Source: an uncultured Bacteroides sp. (GTDB lineage Bacteria > Bacteroidota > Bacteroidia > Bacteroidales > Bacteroidaceae). From it: DNA of 64,000 nt. The stretch covers positions 1-64,000 of the forward strand of contig URYL01000001.1 of NCBI GenBank assembly GCA_900552075.1, read 5' to 3'. The position numbers and the translations under genes are program-made. The stretch's first letter is position 1, and each line of letters opens with the position of its first letter. Of this stretch, positions 31,169 through 40,069 are shown in pieces. The notes under the pieces are model-generated. The model was not told where the DNA came from, ran no database searches, and saw nothing but the letters and a program-made list of their open reading frames with translations.

Positions 31169-33463
31169 TCATGCTTTCTGAAGCTGGCGATTCATGGCGG
31201 CTGCCGCACGACGTCCGTCACCCATGGCCAGAATCACGGTGGCTCCACCTCGCACAATATCCCCTCCAGCATAGATGGTCGGAATGGACGACTGCATATC
31301 CTCATTTACAGCGATAGTCCCTTTACGTCCCAGTTCCAAACCAGAAATAGAATGAGGCACAATCGGATTCGGCGAAACGCCCACACTGACAATGGCCATA
31401 TCAATGTCCAGTGTCACCGTAGCCCCCGGAATAGGCACCGGACTGCGACGGCCGGATGCATCGGGTTCGCCCAACTCCATTTTCTGCAACACCACTTGTT
31501 TCACCCGACCTTTTTCGTCGGCAATGTATTCAATCGGATTGTGCAGGGTCAGGAATTCCACTCCTTCTTCTTTGGCATGTTTCACTTCCTCCAGACGAGC
31601 CGGCATTTCCGCTTCCGAACGACGGTAGATAATCATCGCCTTCTCCGCTCCCAGACGGCGGGCCGTACGTACAGAGTCCATGGCCGTATTTCCACCTCCA
31701 ATCACAGCTACCCGCTTACCGAAGGTCACCGGAGTGTCGGCATCCTCACTGGCCGCATCCATCAGATTCACACGGGTCAGATATTCGTTGGACGACATAA
31801 TGTTAATTGAGTTCTCACCCGGGATGTTCATGAAATTAGGCAATCCGGCACCCGAAGCTACAAAAATTCCTTTGTAACCTTCGTGCTCCAAATCATCCAC
31901 ACTGAGGGTCTTCCCAATGATGCAATCCTTCACAAAGGCAACACCCATCTTCGACAAATTCTCGATTTCCACGTCCACAATCTTGTTAGGCAGACGGAAT
32001 TCCGGAATACCATATTTCAACACCCCGCCAATTTCATGCAAAGCCTCGAACACGGTCACGTCGTACCCCATCTTGGCCATGTCGCCCGCAAACGACAATC
32101 CCGCAGGTCCCGAACCGACCACTGCCACCTTGATGCCATTCTTGGCAGCAATTTCCGGAACCGAAATCTGTCCGCTTTCCCGCTCGTAATCGGCTGCAAA
32201 ACGTTCCAGATAACCGATGGCCACTGCTTCGTGTCCCATCTTCAAGTGGATACACTTCGACTCACACTGCTTTTCCTGCGGGCAGACGCGTCCGCACACA
32301 GCCGGAAGCGCACTGGTTTTCTTCAACGTACGTGCTGCTTCCAAAAATTCTCCACGCTCAATGTTCTTGATGAAGCCCGGAATATCAATGCCCACCGGAC
32401 AACCTTCCATACAGGAAGGATTGGCACAGTCCAGACATCGCTTAGCCTCCGTCAGCGCCTGTTCCTCGTTCAATCCCAAGTTCACTTCCTCCTTACGGCT
32501 GTGTGAACGGTATTCCGGGTCCAGTTCGTTCATCTTCACCCGCGGAATCAGGGTACGTTCTTTCGGCTTCATCCGCTTGCGCAACGCTTCGCGCCACTCC
32601 GCATTCCGACCCAAAGCACTCTGTTCCGCTTCACATACCGCAGGATGTTCGTCCAGCTTATGGATTTCCTCCCGTTCAATATCCTTGAAAGCGCCCATAC
32701 GCTTGAGCATCTCGTCAAAGTCCACCTGATGGCCGTCGAATTCCGGACCGTCCACACACACGAACTTCGTCTTTCCTCCCACGGTGATACGGCAGGCACC
32801 ACACATACCCGTTCCATCCACCATGATGGTGTTCAGAGATACATCGGTCGGGATATCATATTTCTTCGTCAGCAGGCAGACAAACTTCATCATGATGGCC
32901 GGACCGATGGCAAAGCATTTGTCCACCTTCTCACGCTTAATGACCGCTTCCACCCCTTCCGTCACCAGTCCTTTCTGTCCATAAGAACCGTCGTCGGTCA
33001 TGATAATGACTTCGTCGGAACTTTCCCGCATTTCCTTTTCCAAGATAATCAGTTCTTTGGTACGTCCGGCCAATACGGTAATCACCCGGTTGCCGGCAGC
33101 TTTCAAAGCCTGTACGATGGGGAGCATCGGGGCCACCCCCACTCCTCCTCCGGCACAGACCACCGTACCGAAATTTTCAATATGAGTGGCTTTTCCCAAC
33201 GGACCTACCACATCCGTAATATAGTCGCCTACATTCAGTTCGCACAAACGAGTGGACGAAAGCCCCACCTCCTGTACCACCAGCGTGATGGTTCCTTTCA
33301 CCGGGTCGGCCGCAGCAATGGTCAGCGGCATACGCTCCCCCTTTTCCCCTACACGGACAATTACGAAATGCCCGGCCTTGCGTGATTTCGCAATCAAGGG
33401 AGCCTCAATGACCAACTTAAAAACTTTTTCGGAAAAATGTTCCTTCTGAAGAATTCTGTTCAT
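31169..33463 (-). CDS. Fused Nfn/SudBA-type oxidoreductase (NADPH-dependent glutamate synthase small-subunit-like)
   Basis: A 764-residue flavin and iron-sulfur protein. Residues 1-275 are ferredoxin-NAD(P)+ reductase-like with a [2Fe-2S] set at Cys221, Cys224 and Cys236. Residues about 300-764 are GltD-like, with cysteine clusters CLDCANPSCMEGCP and CGRVCPQEKQCESKC, an FAD loop GSGPAGLSFAGDMA and an NADPH loop GGGNTAMDSVRTA. The order equals NfnA then NfnB in one chain, so it may couple NADH, ferredoxin and NADP(H). SudBA or a glutamate synthase partner are alternatives. It is divergent from the VOR/ferredoxin operon. Confidence 0.88.
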   Translation of the reverse strand: MNRILQKEHFSEKVFKLVIEAPLIAKSRKAGHFVIVRVGEKGERMPLTIAAADPVKGTITLVVQEVGLSSTRLCELNVGDYITDVVGPLGKATHIENFGTVVCAGGGVGVAPMLPIVQALKAAGNRVITVLAGRTKELIILEKEMRESSDEVIIMTDDGSYGQKGLVTEGVEAVIKREKVDKCFAIGPAIMMKFVCLLTKKYDIPTDVSLNTIMVDGTGMCGACRITVGGKTKFVCVDGPEFDGHQVDFDEMLKRMGAFKDIEREEIHKLDEHPAVCEAEQSALGRNAEWREALRKRMKPKERTLIPRVKMNELDPEYRSHSRKEEVNLGLNEEQALTEAKRCLDCANPSCMEGCPVGIDIPGFIKNIERGEFLEAARTLKKTSALPAVCGRVCPQEKQCESKCIHLKMGHEAVAIGYLERFAADYERESGQISVPEIAAKNGIKVAVVGSGPAGLSFAGDMAKMGYDVTVFEALHEIGGVLKYGIPEFRLPNKIVDVEIENLSKMGVAFVKDCIIGKTLSVDDLEHEGYKGIFVASGAGLPNFMNIPGENSINIMSSNEYLTRVNLMDAASEDADTPVTFGKRVAVIGGGNTAMDSVRTARRLGAEKAMIIYRRSEAEMPARLEEVKHAKEEGVEFLTLHNPIEYIADEKGRVKQVVLQKMELGEPDASGRRSPVPIPGATVTLDIDMAIVSVGVSPNPIVPHSISGLELGRKGTIAVNEDMQSSIPTIYAGGDIVRGGATVILAMGDGRRAAAAMNRQLQKA

Positions 33464-33517
33464 GGTTTTATCTGATAAAGTTAATTATTAGTTGTTTCTT
33501 TTATGAATAAATTGCCA

Positions 33518-33548
33518 CAAAGTTAAAAGAAATAATGACACTTTCAAA
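33518..33548 (-). promoter_or_regulatory. Full promoter for the fused oxidoreductase
   Basis: On the minus strand TTTG (complement of 33545-33548), a 19-bp spacer and TAACTTTG (complement of 33518-33525) form a consensus -33/-7 pair. The ATG is 54 bases downstream. Confidence 0.75.
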
Positions 33549-33781
33549 GATTTTTCGAGCTTTCAGAGAAATTCTGACAAGAAGTCAAAAGAAATCATTT
33601 ATTAAATCCTACCTAATCCCGCTGTTGCAAATAGTTAACAATGCATCTTTTTCAAGTGAAACGAAAATAAAGAGCAAATAAGAAAATGATTATCAGCTCA
33701 ATACAAGCAATCCCCAAAAAAAAATTTCAGAAAAAAATGCTATTTATTCCGCAAAAATGACTCTTGTACAAAATTAAAGAC
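33549..33781. other. Gene-free AT-rich interval between divergent promoters
   Basis: About 230 bp between the oxidoreductase promoter and the TPR/ferredoxin operon promoter. I see A-rich tracts and no coding frame, strong hairpin or repeated operator. It is the natural place for shared control of the two redox units. Confidence 0.5.
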
Positions 33782-33789
33782 TATCTTTG
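33782..33789 (+). promoter_or_regulatory. -7 promoter element for the TPR-ferredoxin-VOR operon
   Basis: TATCTTTG, a perfect match, 27 bases before the TPR gene ATG. Confidence 0.65.
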
Positions 33790-33816
33790 TAAGGTTACAA
33801 TATGATATAAAAGCTC

Positions 33817-34095
33817 ATGAATGAACGACTGAATCACATCAGACAACTGATAAATGAAGGAAATGTAGACACCGCTATATCCTGCCTGAATGATTTACTC
33901 CTAACGGCTTCTTCCCCCTTGCCGGAAGCTTATTATCTTCTGGGGAACGCCTTTCGGAAAAAAGGCGACTGGCAAGGTGCGTTGAACAATTATCAGGAAG
34001 CGATTTCTTTGGACCCGGAGAGTCCGGCATCCGAAGCCAAATCAATGATGATGGATATACTTAACTTTTATAACAAAGATATGTTTAATCAATAA
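33817..34095 (+). CDS. Small tetratricopeptide repeat protein
   Basis: A 92-residue soluble protein with about two TPR helix pairs: AISCLNDLLLTASSPLPEAYYLLGNAF-type spacing, then GDWQGALNNYQEAISLDPES. No signal peptide. It heads the operon 11 bases before the ferredoxin gene, so it may scaffold or assist assembly of the 2-oxoacid oxidoreductase; that role is inferred from position only. Confidence 0.85.
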   Translation: MNERLNHIRQLINEGNVDTAISCLNDLLLTASSPLPEAYYLLGNAFRKKGDWQGALNNYQEAISLDPESPASEAKSMMMDILNFYNKDMFNQ

Positions 34096-34106
34096 GATAT
34101 AGAACT

Positions 34107-34337
34107 ATGGCTAAAATGAAAGGTGTGGTTGTAGTAAATACAGAACGATGCAAAGGATGTAACTTGTGCGTGGTAGCTTGTCCGTTGCACGTGCTGTCAC
34201 TCACCCCAAAAGTAAATCAAAAAGGATATAATTTCGTGCAGCAGGTAGTGGAAGACACCTGCAACGGATGCTCTTCGTGCGCCATTGTGTGCCCGGACGG
34301 ATGTCTCACCGTATATAGAGCAAAGTGTGAAGAATAA
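34107..34337 (+). CDS. vorD: Two-cluster 4Fe-4S ferredoxin, delta subunit of a 2-oxoacid oxidoreductase
   Basis: A 76-residue protein with two classic CxxCxxCxxxCP motifs, CKGCNLCVVACP and CNGCSSCAIVCP, each binding a [4Fe-4S] cluster. In four-subunit VOR/KOR/POR enzymes such a subunit passes electrons from the TPP site to external ferredoxin. It lies 30 bases before vorB in the operon. The substrate type cannot be read from this subunit. Confidence 0.88.
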   Translation: MAKMKGVVVVNTERCKGCNLCVVACPLHVLSLTPKVNQKGYNFVQQVVEDTCNGCSSCAIVCPDGCLTVYRAKCEE

Positions 34338-34367
34338 TAAATGCCCAACAAGCAAAATCTAGAAATT

Positions 34368-35447
34368 ATGGCAGAAGAAGTTGTTCTAATGAAAGGTAAC
34401 GAAGCCATAGCCCATGCCGCTATCCGTATCGGTGTGGACGGTTACTTCGGTTACCCTATCACTCCCCAATCTGAAGTATTGGAAACGCTTGCCGAACAGA
34501 AACCGTGGGAAACTACCGGAATGGTAGTACTCCAGGCTGAAAGTGAGGTGGCAGCAATTAATATGGTGTATGGAGGCGCCGGTAGCGGAAAAATGGTCAT
34601 GACATCCTCATCCAGCCCGGGAGTCAGTCTGAAACAGGAAGGTATCTCCTATATCGCAGGAGCAGAACTTCCGTGTCTTGTTGTCAATGTCATGCGTGGC
34701 GGTCCGGGTCTGGGCACCATCCAGCCGAGTCAAGCCGATTATTTCCAGACCACCAAAGGAGGCGGACACGGTGACTATCACCTTATCGCGCTGGCCCCGG
34801 CTTCCGTACAGGAAATGGCCGACTTCGTCGGTCTGGCTTTTGAACTGGCATTCAAATACCGCAACCCGGCCATGATTCTGGCCGACGGTGTCATCGGACA
34901 GATGATGGAAAAAGTGGTACTTCCGGAATTCCGCCCCAGACGGACAGAAGAGGAAATCCTGGCACAATGTCCATGGGCTACCACTGGCTGCAAAGGCCGC
35001 AAGCCGAATATCATCACTTCACTGGAACTTGACCCAGCGGTGATGGAACAGCGTAACCTGCACCTGCAGGCCAAATATGCGGAAATCGAAGAAAAAGAAA
35101 CCCGCTATGAAGAACTGGACATAGAAGATGCAGAATACTTGATTGTAGCCTTCGGTTCATGCGCCCGTATCGCACAGAAAGCCATGGAGCATGCCCGTGA
35201 AGAAGGCATCAAGGTCGGTTTGTTCCGCCCGATTACCTTATGGCCGTTCCCCAGCAAGGCTTTGAAAGAAAGAGCCAAACAAGTGAAAGGTATCTTGACC
35301 GTGGAACTGAACAGCGGACAGATGATTGAAGACGTCCGTCTGGCCGTAGAATGCAAAGTACCGGTAGAGCATTTCGGACGCTTGGGCGGTATCGTTCCCG
35401 ATCCGGATGAAGTAATCGAAGCCATTAAAGAAAAACTGATTAAATAA
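34368..35447 (+). CDS. vorB: 2-oxoacid:ferredoxin oxidoreductase alpha subunit (VorB type)
   Basis: About 359 residues from MAEEVVLMKGNEAIAHAA; an ATG at 34341 would add nine residues and cannot be excluded. It has the alpha-subunit start GNEAIAHAAIRIG, the YPITPQSE motif that contacts the TPP diphosphate region, and the domain II segment LFRPITLWPFPSKAL. Branched-chain 2-oxoacids are the usual annotation; 2-oxoglutarate is an alternative. It is split from the beta subunit by a tiny membrane-protein gene. Confidence 0.9.
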   Translation: MAEEVVLMKGNEAIAHAAIRIGVDGYFGYPITPQSEVLETLAEQKPWETTGMVVLQAESEVAAINMVYGGAGSGKMVMTSSSSPGVSLKQEGISYIAGAELPCLVVNVMRGGPGLGTIQPSQADYFQTTKGGGHGDYHLIALAPASVQEMADFVGLAFELAFKYRNPAMILADGVIGQMMEKVVLPEFRPRRTEEEILAQCPWATTGCKGRKPNIITSLELDPAVMEQRNLHLQAKYAEIEEKETRYEELDIEDAEYLIVAFGSCARIAQKAMEHAREEGIKVGLFRPITLWPFPSKALKERAKQVKGILTVELNSGQMIEDVRLAVECKVPVEHFGRLGGIVPDPDEVIEAIKEKLIK

Positions 35448-35450
35448 GTT

Positions 35451-35621
35451 ATGGATACCGACAGAATAAGAGCCATCTTAAACGTGTTGTTTATGATCGG
35501 TGCACTGATTTCCGTAATCCTCTACTTCACTTTGGGCGACGACAAGACCGTATTCTTCTACGTGTGCGGTGCCTCTCTTTTCCTGAAGATGATGGAGTTC
35601 GTGTTCCGTTTCTTTCTATGA
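35451..35621 (+). CDS. 56-residue two-helix membrane protein inside the VOR operon
   Basis: An ATG three bases after the vorB stop opens a frame of 56 codons to TGA at 35619-35621. The product begins MDTDRIRAILN and has two hydrophobic helices, about 8-25 (ILNVLFMIGALISVIL) and 33-55 (VFFYVCGASLFLKMMEFVF), joined by a charged GDDKT turn. vorA follows 21 bases later, after an AGGAG sequence. Tight packing between two subunit genes indicates a real gene. The function is unknown; anchoring the enzyme at the inner membrane is a guess. Confidence 0.8.
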   Translation: MDTDRIRAILNVLFMIGALISVILYFTLGDDKTVFFYVCGASLFLKMMEFVFRFFL

Positions 35622-35642
35622 TAAACTACAGGAGAACCAATT

Positions 35643-36416
35643 ATGACAAAAGAAGATATAATCAAACCTGAAAATCTGGTTTATCAGAAGCCTCGATTGC
35701 TGAACGATAACCCGATGCACTACTGTCCGGGATGCAGCCACGGAGTAGTCCACAAACTGATTGCAGAAGTCATCGACGAAATGGGTATGGCCGAAAAAGC
35801 CGTCGGAGTAAGTCCGGTAGGATGCGCCGTATTCATGTATAACTACCTGGACATCGACTGCCAGGAAGCTGCACACGGACGTGCGCCTGCCTTGGCCACC
35901 GCAATCAAACGTCTCTGGCCCGACCGTCTGGTATTCACTTACCAAGGTGACGGCGACTTGGCCTGCATTGGTACGGCAGAAACCATCCACGCATTGAACC
36001 GTGGCGAACACATTACGATTATTTTCATCAACAATGCCATCTACGGTATGACCGGTGGACAGATGGCCCCAACCACACTGGTGGGAATGAAGACCTCCAC
36101 CTGCCCTTACGGCCGTATACCGGAAATCCACGGCTACCCGCTGAAGATGACGGAAATTGCCGCCACCCTGCAAGGAACGGCCTACGTGACCCGCCAGTCC
36201 GTACAGTCAGTGGCTGCCATCCGCAAGGCAAAGAAAGCCATCCGCAAAGCCTTTGAATGCTCCATGCAGAAAAAAGGCTCCAGCCTGGTAGAAATTGTGT
36301 CTACCTGCAACTCCGGATGGAAGATGTCACCCGAAGCCGCCAACAAATGGATGGAAGAGAACATGTTCCCGTTCTACCCGCTGGGCGACCTGAAAGATAC
36401 TACAGATATTAAATAA
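35643..36416 (+). CDS. vorA: 2-oxoacid:ferredoxin oxidoreductase beta subunit, TPP-binding (VorA type)
   Basis: A 257-residue TPP-binding subunit. Near the N-terminus it has the YCPGCSHGVVHK cysteine/histidine motif; the TPP-magnesium motif runs from GDGDLACIGTAE to FINNAIYGMTGGQ. It binds 2-oxoacid-derived hydroxyalkyl-TPP and passes electrons to the iron-sulfur subunit. An AGGAG lies just before the start (35630-35634). Order in the operon: TPR, vorD, vorB, small membrane protein, vorA, vorC. Confidence 0.93.
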   Translation: MTKEDIIKPENLVYQKPRLLNDNPMHYCPGCSHGVVHKLIAEVIDEMGMAEKAVGVSPVGCAVFMYNYLDIDCQEAAHGRAPALATAIKRLWPDRLVFTYQGDGDLACIGTAETIHALNRGEHITIIFINNAIYGMTGGQMAPTTLVGMKTSTCPYGRIPEIHGYPLKMTEIAATLQGTAYVTRQSVQSVAAIRKAKKAIRKAFECSMQKKGSSLVEIVSTCNSGWKMSPEAANKWMEENMFPFYPLGDLKDTTDIK

Positions 36417-36430
36417 TCACTCGTATACCT

Positions 36431-36973
36431 ATGAAAGAAGAAATTATCATCGCAGGATTTGGAGGACAAGGGGTACTTTCCATGGGAAAAATCTTGGCAT
36501 ACTCCGGGTTGATGGAGAACAAGGAAGTGACTTGGATGCCTGCCTACGGTCCCGAACAGCGCGGAGGTACGGCCAACGTCACCGTCATCGTCAGCGACGA
36601 ACGTATCTCGTCCCCGATTCTCAGCAAATACGATACGGCCATCATACTGAACCAGCCTTCACTTGCCAAGTTTGAGAGCAAGGTAAAACCGGGCGGCGTA
36701 CTGATTTATGACGGCTACGGCATCATCAATCCGCCGACTCGTAAGGACATCCACGTGTACCGCATCGATGCCATGGATGAAGCCAACGAACGAAAAATGG
36801 CCAAGACCTTCAATATGATTGTGCTGGGCGGTCTGCTCAAGATACGCCCTATCGTATCCATTGACAGTGTAGTAAAGGCACTGCGCAAAACATTGCCCGA
36901 ACGTCACCATCACTTGATTCCGATGAACGAAGAAGCTATCAAAATCGGGATGGAAATCATCAAGGAAGTCTGA
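36431..36973 (+). CDS. vorC: 2-oxoacid:ferredoxin oxidoreductase gamma subunit
   Basis: A 180-residue gamma subunit with the typical start IIIAGFGGQGVLSMGKI and the PAYGPEQRGGTANVTV segment, which line the CoA-binding side of the enzyme. It is the last gene of the operon, 14 bases after vorA, followed by a strong terminator. All four enzyme subunits are thus present. Confidence 0.92.
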   Translation: MKEEIIIAGFGGQGVLSMGKILAYSGLMENKEVTWMPAYGPEQRGGTANVTVIVSDERISSPILSKYDTAIILNQPSLAKFESKVKPGGVLIYDGYGIINPPTRKDIHVYRIDAMDEANERKMAKTFNMIVLGGLLKIRPIVSIDSVVKALRKTLPERHHHLIPMNEEAIKIGMEIIKEV

Positions 36974-37009
36974 TTCCCATCAGAAACCGATATATCTTTA
37001 AAACAAAAG

Positions 37010-37052
37010 GGCTGCAAGGAAACTCAACAAGTCAATTTTCTTGCAGCCTTTT
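37010..37052 (+). terminator. Terminator of the VOR operon
   Basis: GGCTGCAAG (37010-37018) pairs with CTTGCAGCC (37040-37048), followed by TTTT. Flanking GAAA/TTTC bases extend the stem. Confidence 0.8.
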
Positions 37053-37131
37053 ATCTATCATGGACCTCCCGAATCCACTTAACTTCCTTACTTTTTGGAA
37101 TACACAACCGCCCGTTTTCGCTTTTTTATTG

Positions 37132-37139
37132 TATCTTTG
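37132..37139 (+). promoter_or_regulatory. -7 promoter element almost touching the porin start codon
   Basis: TATCTTTG ends only 7 bases before the ATG at 37147. With the usual -7 spacing, transcription would start at or within a base or two of the start codon, giving a nearly leaderless mRNA. Confidence 0.65.
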
Positions 37140-37146
37140 CCCCATT

Positions 37147-39234
37147 ATGAAGAAAGTACTTTTTACAGCCATACTCCTGTTTCTGTGCGGCACCTTGCTT
37201 GCACAGGTTCCCATTTCACAATACGGACAAGGAATGTCTGCCACTGGAAGGGACAACAACAGATATGACCGAAACGGAAACCCGATAGATACAACTGCCG
37301 TCATCGACGCCAGTACCGTACCGGTAGGATTAAATGCCTGGAAAATTGACACACGCTTTGGCGAAATGACACCAGTTCCAGTAGATACGCTGCAACACGG
37401 ATTCCAGAACTCCAATGACACAGGAGGCCCTACCGGACACTACACTTATTTAGGTAACTTGGGTGCTCCGCGTATTTCACACGTATTTTTTGAACGGAAA
37501 GAAAGCAGCCAGTTCTTCTTCACCGACCCGTACGATTTCACCGTAAGAAAACCAAACGACGTGATTTATACCAACACCAAATCACCATTTACCAACCTGA
37601 CCTATTTCAAGCAAGGCGACGGTCGTTATGGTGAAGAACGTTTCAAAGCATATTTTGCCGTCAATGTCAACAAACGGCTGGGATTTGGCTTCGATATCGA
37701 CTATACCTACGGACGTGGTAAATACGACAGCCAGTCTACCGCCTTGTTCAACGGCAACCTTTTCGCTTATTACCATGGCGACAAGTACGACATGCACTTC
37801 AGCTTCATCAACGACAATCTGAAAGTAGCCGAGAACGGAGGTATCACGGACGACCGTTACATCACCAATCCGCTGGAAATGGCTGAAGGAAACCGTACGT
37901 ATGAAACCTACTCCATTCCGACCAATCTGTCAGACATCTGGAACCATAACACGGGGTATCACGCCTTCCTGACCCATCGCTACAACTTAGGATTCTATCG
38001 TGACGTGACGACCGAAAACGACACCATCACCAAAACAGAGTTTGTACCGGTCACCAGCTTTATCCATACCGTCAATGTAGACATCAACCGAAGAAAATAT
38101 ATTTCTTATAATACAAGCCAGAACGAAGAATATTTCGAGCACAACTACTTAGGAAAGGATTCGCTGGATGTCACCAAGAACTTCTCCATCAAGAACACCG
38201 TAGGTATCGCCCTGCGGGAAGGATTCAACAAATGGGCCAAAGCCGGGCTGACGGTATTTGCCAGCTTTGAGCACCGTAACTTCACCCTGACGGATACTAT
38301 TACGGGGACTTCCGGTCGACGTATCCCGACCAGTCACAAAGAGAACGTGCTTTCCATTGGCGGCCAGCTTATCAAATCGCAGGGAAAGACCTTGCACTAC
38401 AATGTGCTGGGTGAAATCGCCATGATTGGCGAAGATGCGGGACAATTCAGTGTAGAAGGACAAGGTGACCTGAACTTCCGCCTGTTCAATGATACGGTAC
38501 GTCTGGAAGCAAATGCCTACATCAAAAACCTGAACCCGACTTTCTACTATCGGCATTTCCATTCCAAGCACTATTGGTGGGACAATGACCTGAGTAAAAT
38601 CATGCGTACCCGCATTGAAGGAAAACTGAGCATCGACCGCTGGCGGACCCAACTGAAGGCTGGAGTGGAAAACATCACCAATTACACTTATCTGGACAAC
38701 ACGTCGGTGAAATACACCAACTCCAATAATGTGACCAGCTATAAGAACAACATGGGCGTAAGCCAATATTCCGGAAGTATACAGGTATTCAGTGCTACGC
38801 TGCGGCAGGATTTCAAACTGGGTATCCTTCATCTGGACAATGAAATAACTTACCAAAAAACCAGTAACGAAACCGTTCTGCCTTTGCCGGAACTTGTACT
38901 TTACCACGACCTGTATCTCCAATTCGGACTAGCCAAAAACGTACTTCAGATTGAAATGGGAGCAGACATGCGCTACTTCACACAATATTATGCTCCCGAC
39001 TATGCACCAGCTATCGGGCAGTTCTACCTACAGAATCCGGATACACGCTACAAGGTGGGAGGATATCCGCTCATCAACGGATACATTAACCTGCACCTGA
39101 AACGTACGCGTATCTTCGTGCAGATGTACAACATCCTGCAACGCACCGGCGAAAAGAGTTACTTCCTCGCCCCTCACTATCCGCTCAACCCACGTATCTT
39201 GAAGGTGGGTATTTCATGGAACTTCTTTGATTAA
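37147..39234 (+). CDS. Putative outer membrane porin (Porin_10 type)
   Basis: A 695-residue exported protein beginning MKKVLFTAILLFLCGTLLAQ (signal peptide). The frame opens 87 bases earlier, but that stretch covers the terminator and promoter. The body alternates aromatic and polar residues as in a beta-barrel and ends in VGISWNFFD, a typical barrel terminus. It matches Bacteroidetes proteins called putative porin. The stop overlaps the next gene's start (TAATG), so the solute-binding protein is translationally coupled. Confidence 0.82.
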   Translation: MKKVLFTAILLFLCGTLLAQVPISQYGQGMSATGRDNNRYDRNGNPIDTTAVIDASTVPVGLNAWKIDTRFGEMTPVPVDTLQHGFQNSNDTGGPTGHYTYLGNLGAPRISHVFFERKESSQFFFTDPYDFTVRKPNDVIYTNTKSPFTNLTYFKQGDGRYGEERFKAYFAVNVNKRLGFGFDIDYTYGRGKYDSQSTALFNGNLFAYYHGDKYDMHFSFINDNLKVAENGGITDDRYITNPLEMAEGNRTYETYSIPTNLSDIWNHNTGYHAFLTHRYNLGFYRDVTTENDTITKTEFVPVTSFIHTVNVDINRRKYISYNTSQNEEYFEHNYLGKDSLDVTKNFSIKNTVGIALREGFNKWAKAGLTVFASFEHRNFTLTDTITGTSGRRIPTSHKENVLSIGGQLIKSQGKTLHYNVLGEIAMIGEDAGQFSVEGQGDLNFRLFNDTVRLEANAYIKNLNPTFYYRHFHSKHYWWDNDLSKIMRTRIEGKLSIDRWRTQLKAGVENITNYTYLDNTSVKYTNSNNVTSYKNNMGVSQYSGSIQVFSATLRQDFKLGILHLDNEITYQKTSNETVLPLPELVLYHDLYLQFGLAKNVLQIEMGADMRYFTQYYAPDYAPAIGQFYLQNPDTRYKVGGYPLINGYINLHLKRTRIFVQMYNILQRTGEKSYFLAPHYPLNPRILKVGISWNFFD

Positions 39235-40058
39235 TGCCCATGAAAAGAAGCAAACCTGTTTACCTGTTTGTCGGAGTCGTCATCTTGCTGGTCCTAATCC
39301 GTCTCTGTTCGCACCACGAGCCTCAACCGGAATTCACCCCTCGTGACTATCCGGACATTGTCCGATCGGGTATTCTTCGTGCGGTAACGGAGTATAATTC
39401 CATCAGCTACCATGCTGATAAGGACAGTATTTCCGGCTTTGACTACGAACTCTTGAACGCCTTTGCACAAGCCAAGCACCTTCAGCTGGAAGTCACCCCC
39501 GAAATGAGTTTTGAAGAACGCCTGAAAGACCTTACCAAAGGGAAATACGACCTGATAGCTACAGGCACCGTCGTCACCACCCGTTCGAAAGATACCTTGC
39601 TCTTCACACACCCCTTGCTGCTAAGTAAACAAATTTTGGTACAACGCAAACAAGAAAAAGAGGAAGACAGCCTGTACATCCACAATCAACTGGAGCTGGG
39701 TGGAAAAACGCTTCATGTAGTCAAAGGCTCTCCGGTCTTGTTGCGTCTTCACAACCTCATCAATGAAATAGCCGACACCATCTATATACAGGGAATCGAC
39801 CAATACGGTCCCGAACAGCTCATGGCGATGGTTTCGGGAGGAGAGATTGACTATGCCGTGTGCGATGAGAATATCGCCAAAGCCAACATCGAACTGTATC
39901 CCAACCTGGATATTGACACCGATATCAGCTTCACTCAGTTCTATGCCTGGGGAGTGCCCAAACACGCCCCTGTTCTGCTCGACAGCCTGAATGTATGGCT
40001 CGACCAGTACATGAAAAGTGAAGACTACCGGAAACTATATAAAAAGTATTTTCATTAA
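39234..40058 (+). CDS. Periplasmic solute-binding protein (SBP_bac_3/MltF N-terminal-like)
   Basis: A 274-residue protein (or 272 from the ATG at 39240). An N-terminal helix (VYLFVGVVILLVLI) anchors or exports it. The rest is a type II periplasmic binding fold: GILRAVTEYNS, ISGFDYELLNAFA, KYDLIATGTVVT, HVVKGSPVLLRLHNL, GEIDYAVCDENIA. It resembles the N-terminal half of MltF but lacks the lytic transglycosylase half. No ABC permease is nearby, so it may sense or regulate rather than import. Confidence 0.8.
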   Translation: MPMKRSKPVYLFVGVVILLVLIRLCSHHEPQPEFTPRDYPDIVRSGILRAVTEYNSISYHADKDSISGFDYELLNAFAQAKHLQLEVTPEMSFEERLKDLTKGKYDLIATGTVVTTRSKDTLLFTHPLLLSKQILVQRKQEKEEDSLYIHNQLELGGKTLHVVKGSPVLLRLHNLINEIADTIYIQGIDQYGPEQLMAMVSGGEIDYAVCDENIAKANIELYPNLDIDTDISFTQFYAWGVPKHAPVLLDSLNVWLDQYMKSEDYRKLYKKYFH

Positions 40059-40069
40059 AACACTCATCT

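Noticed and set aside
31136..31810. 224-codon open frame on the plus strand
   Set aside because: Antisense to the fused oxidoreductase gene, with a low-quality His/Arg-rich product.
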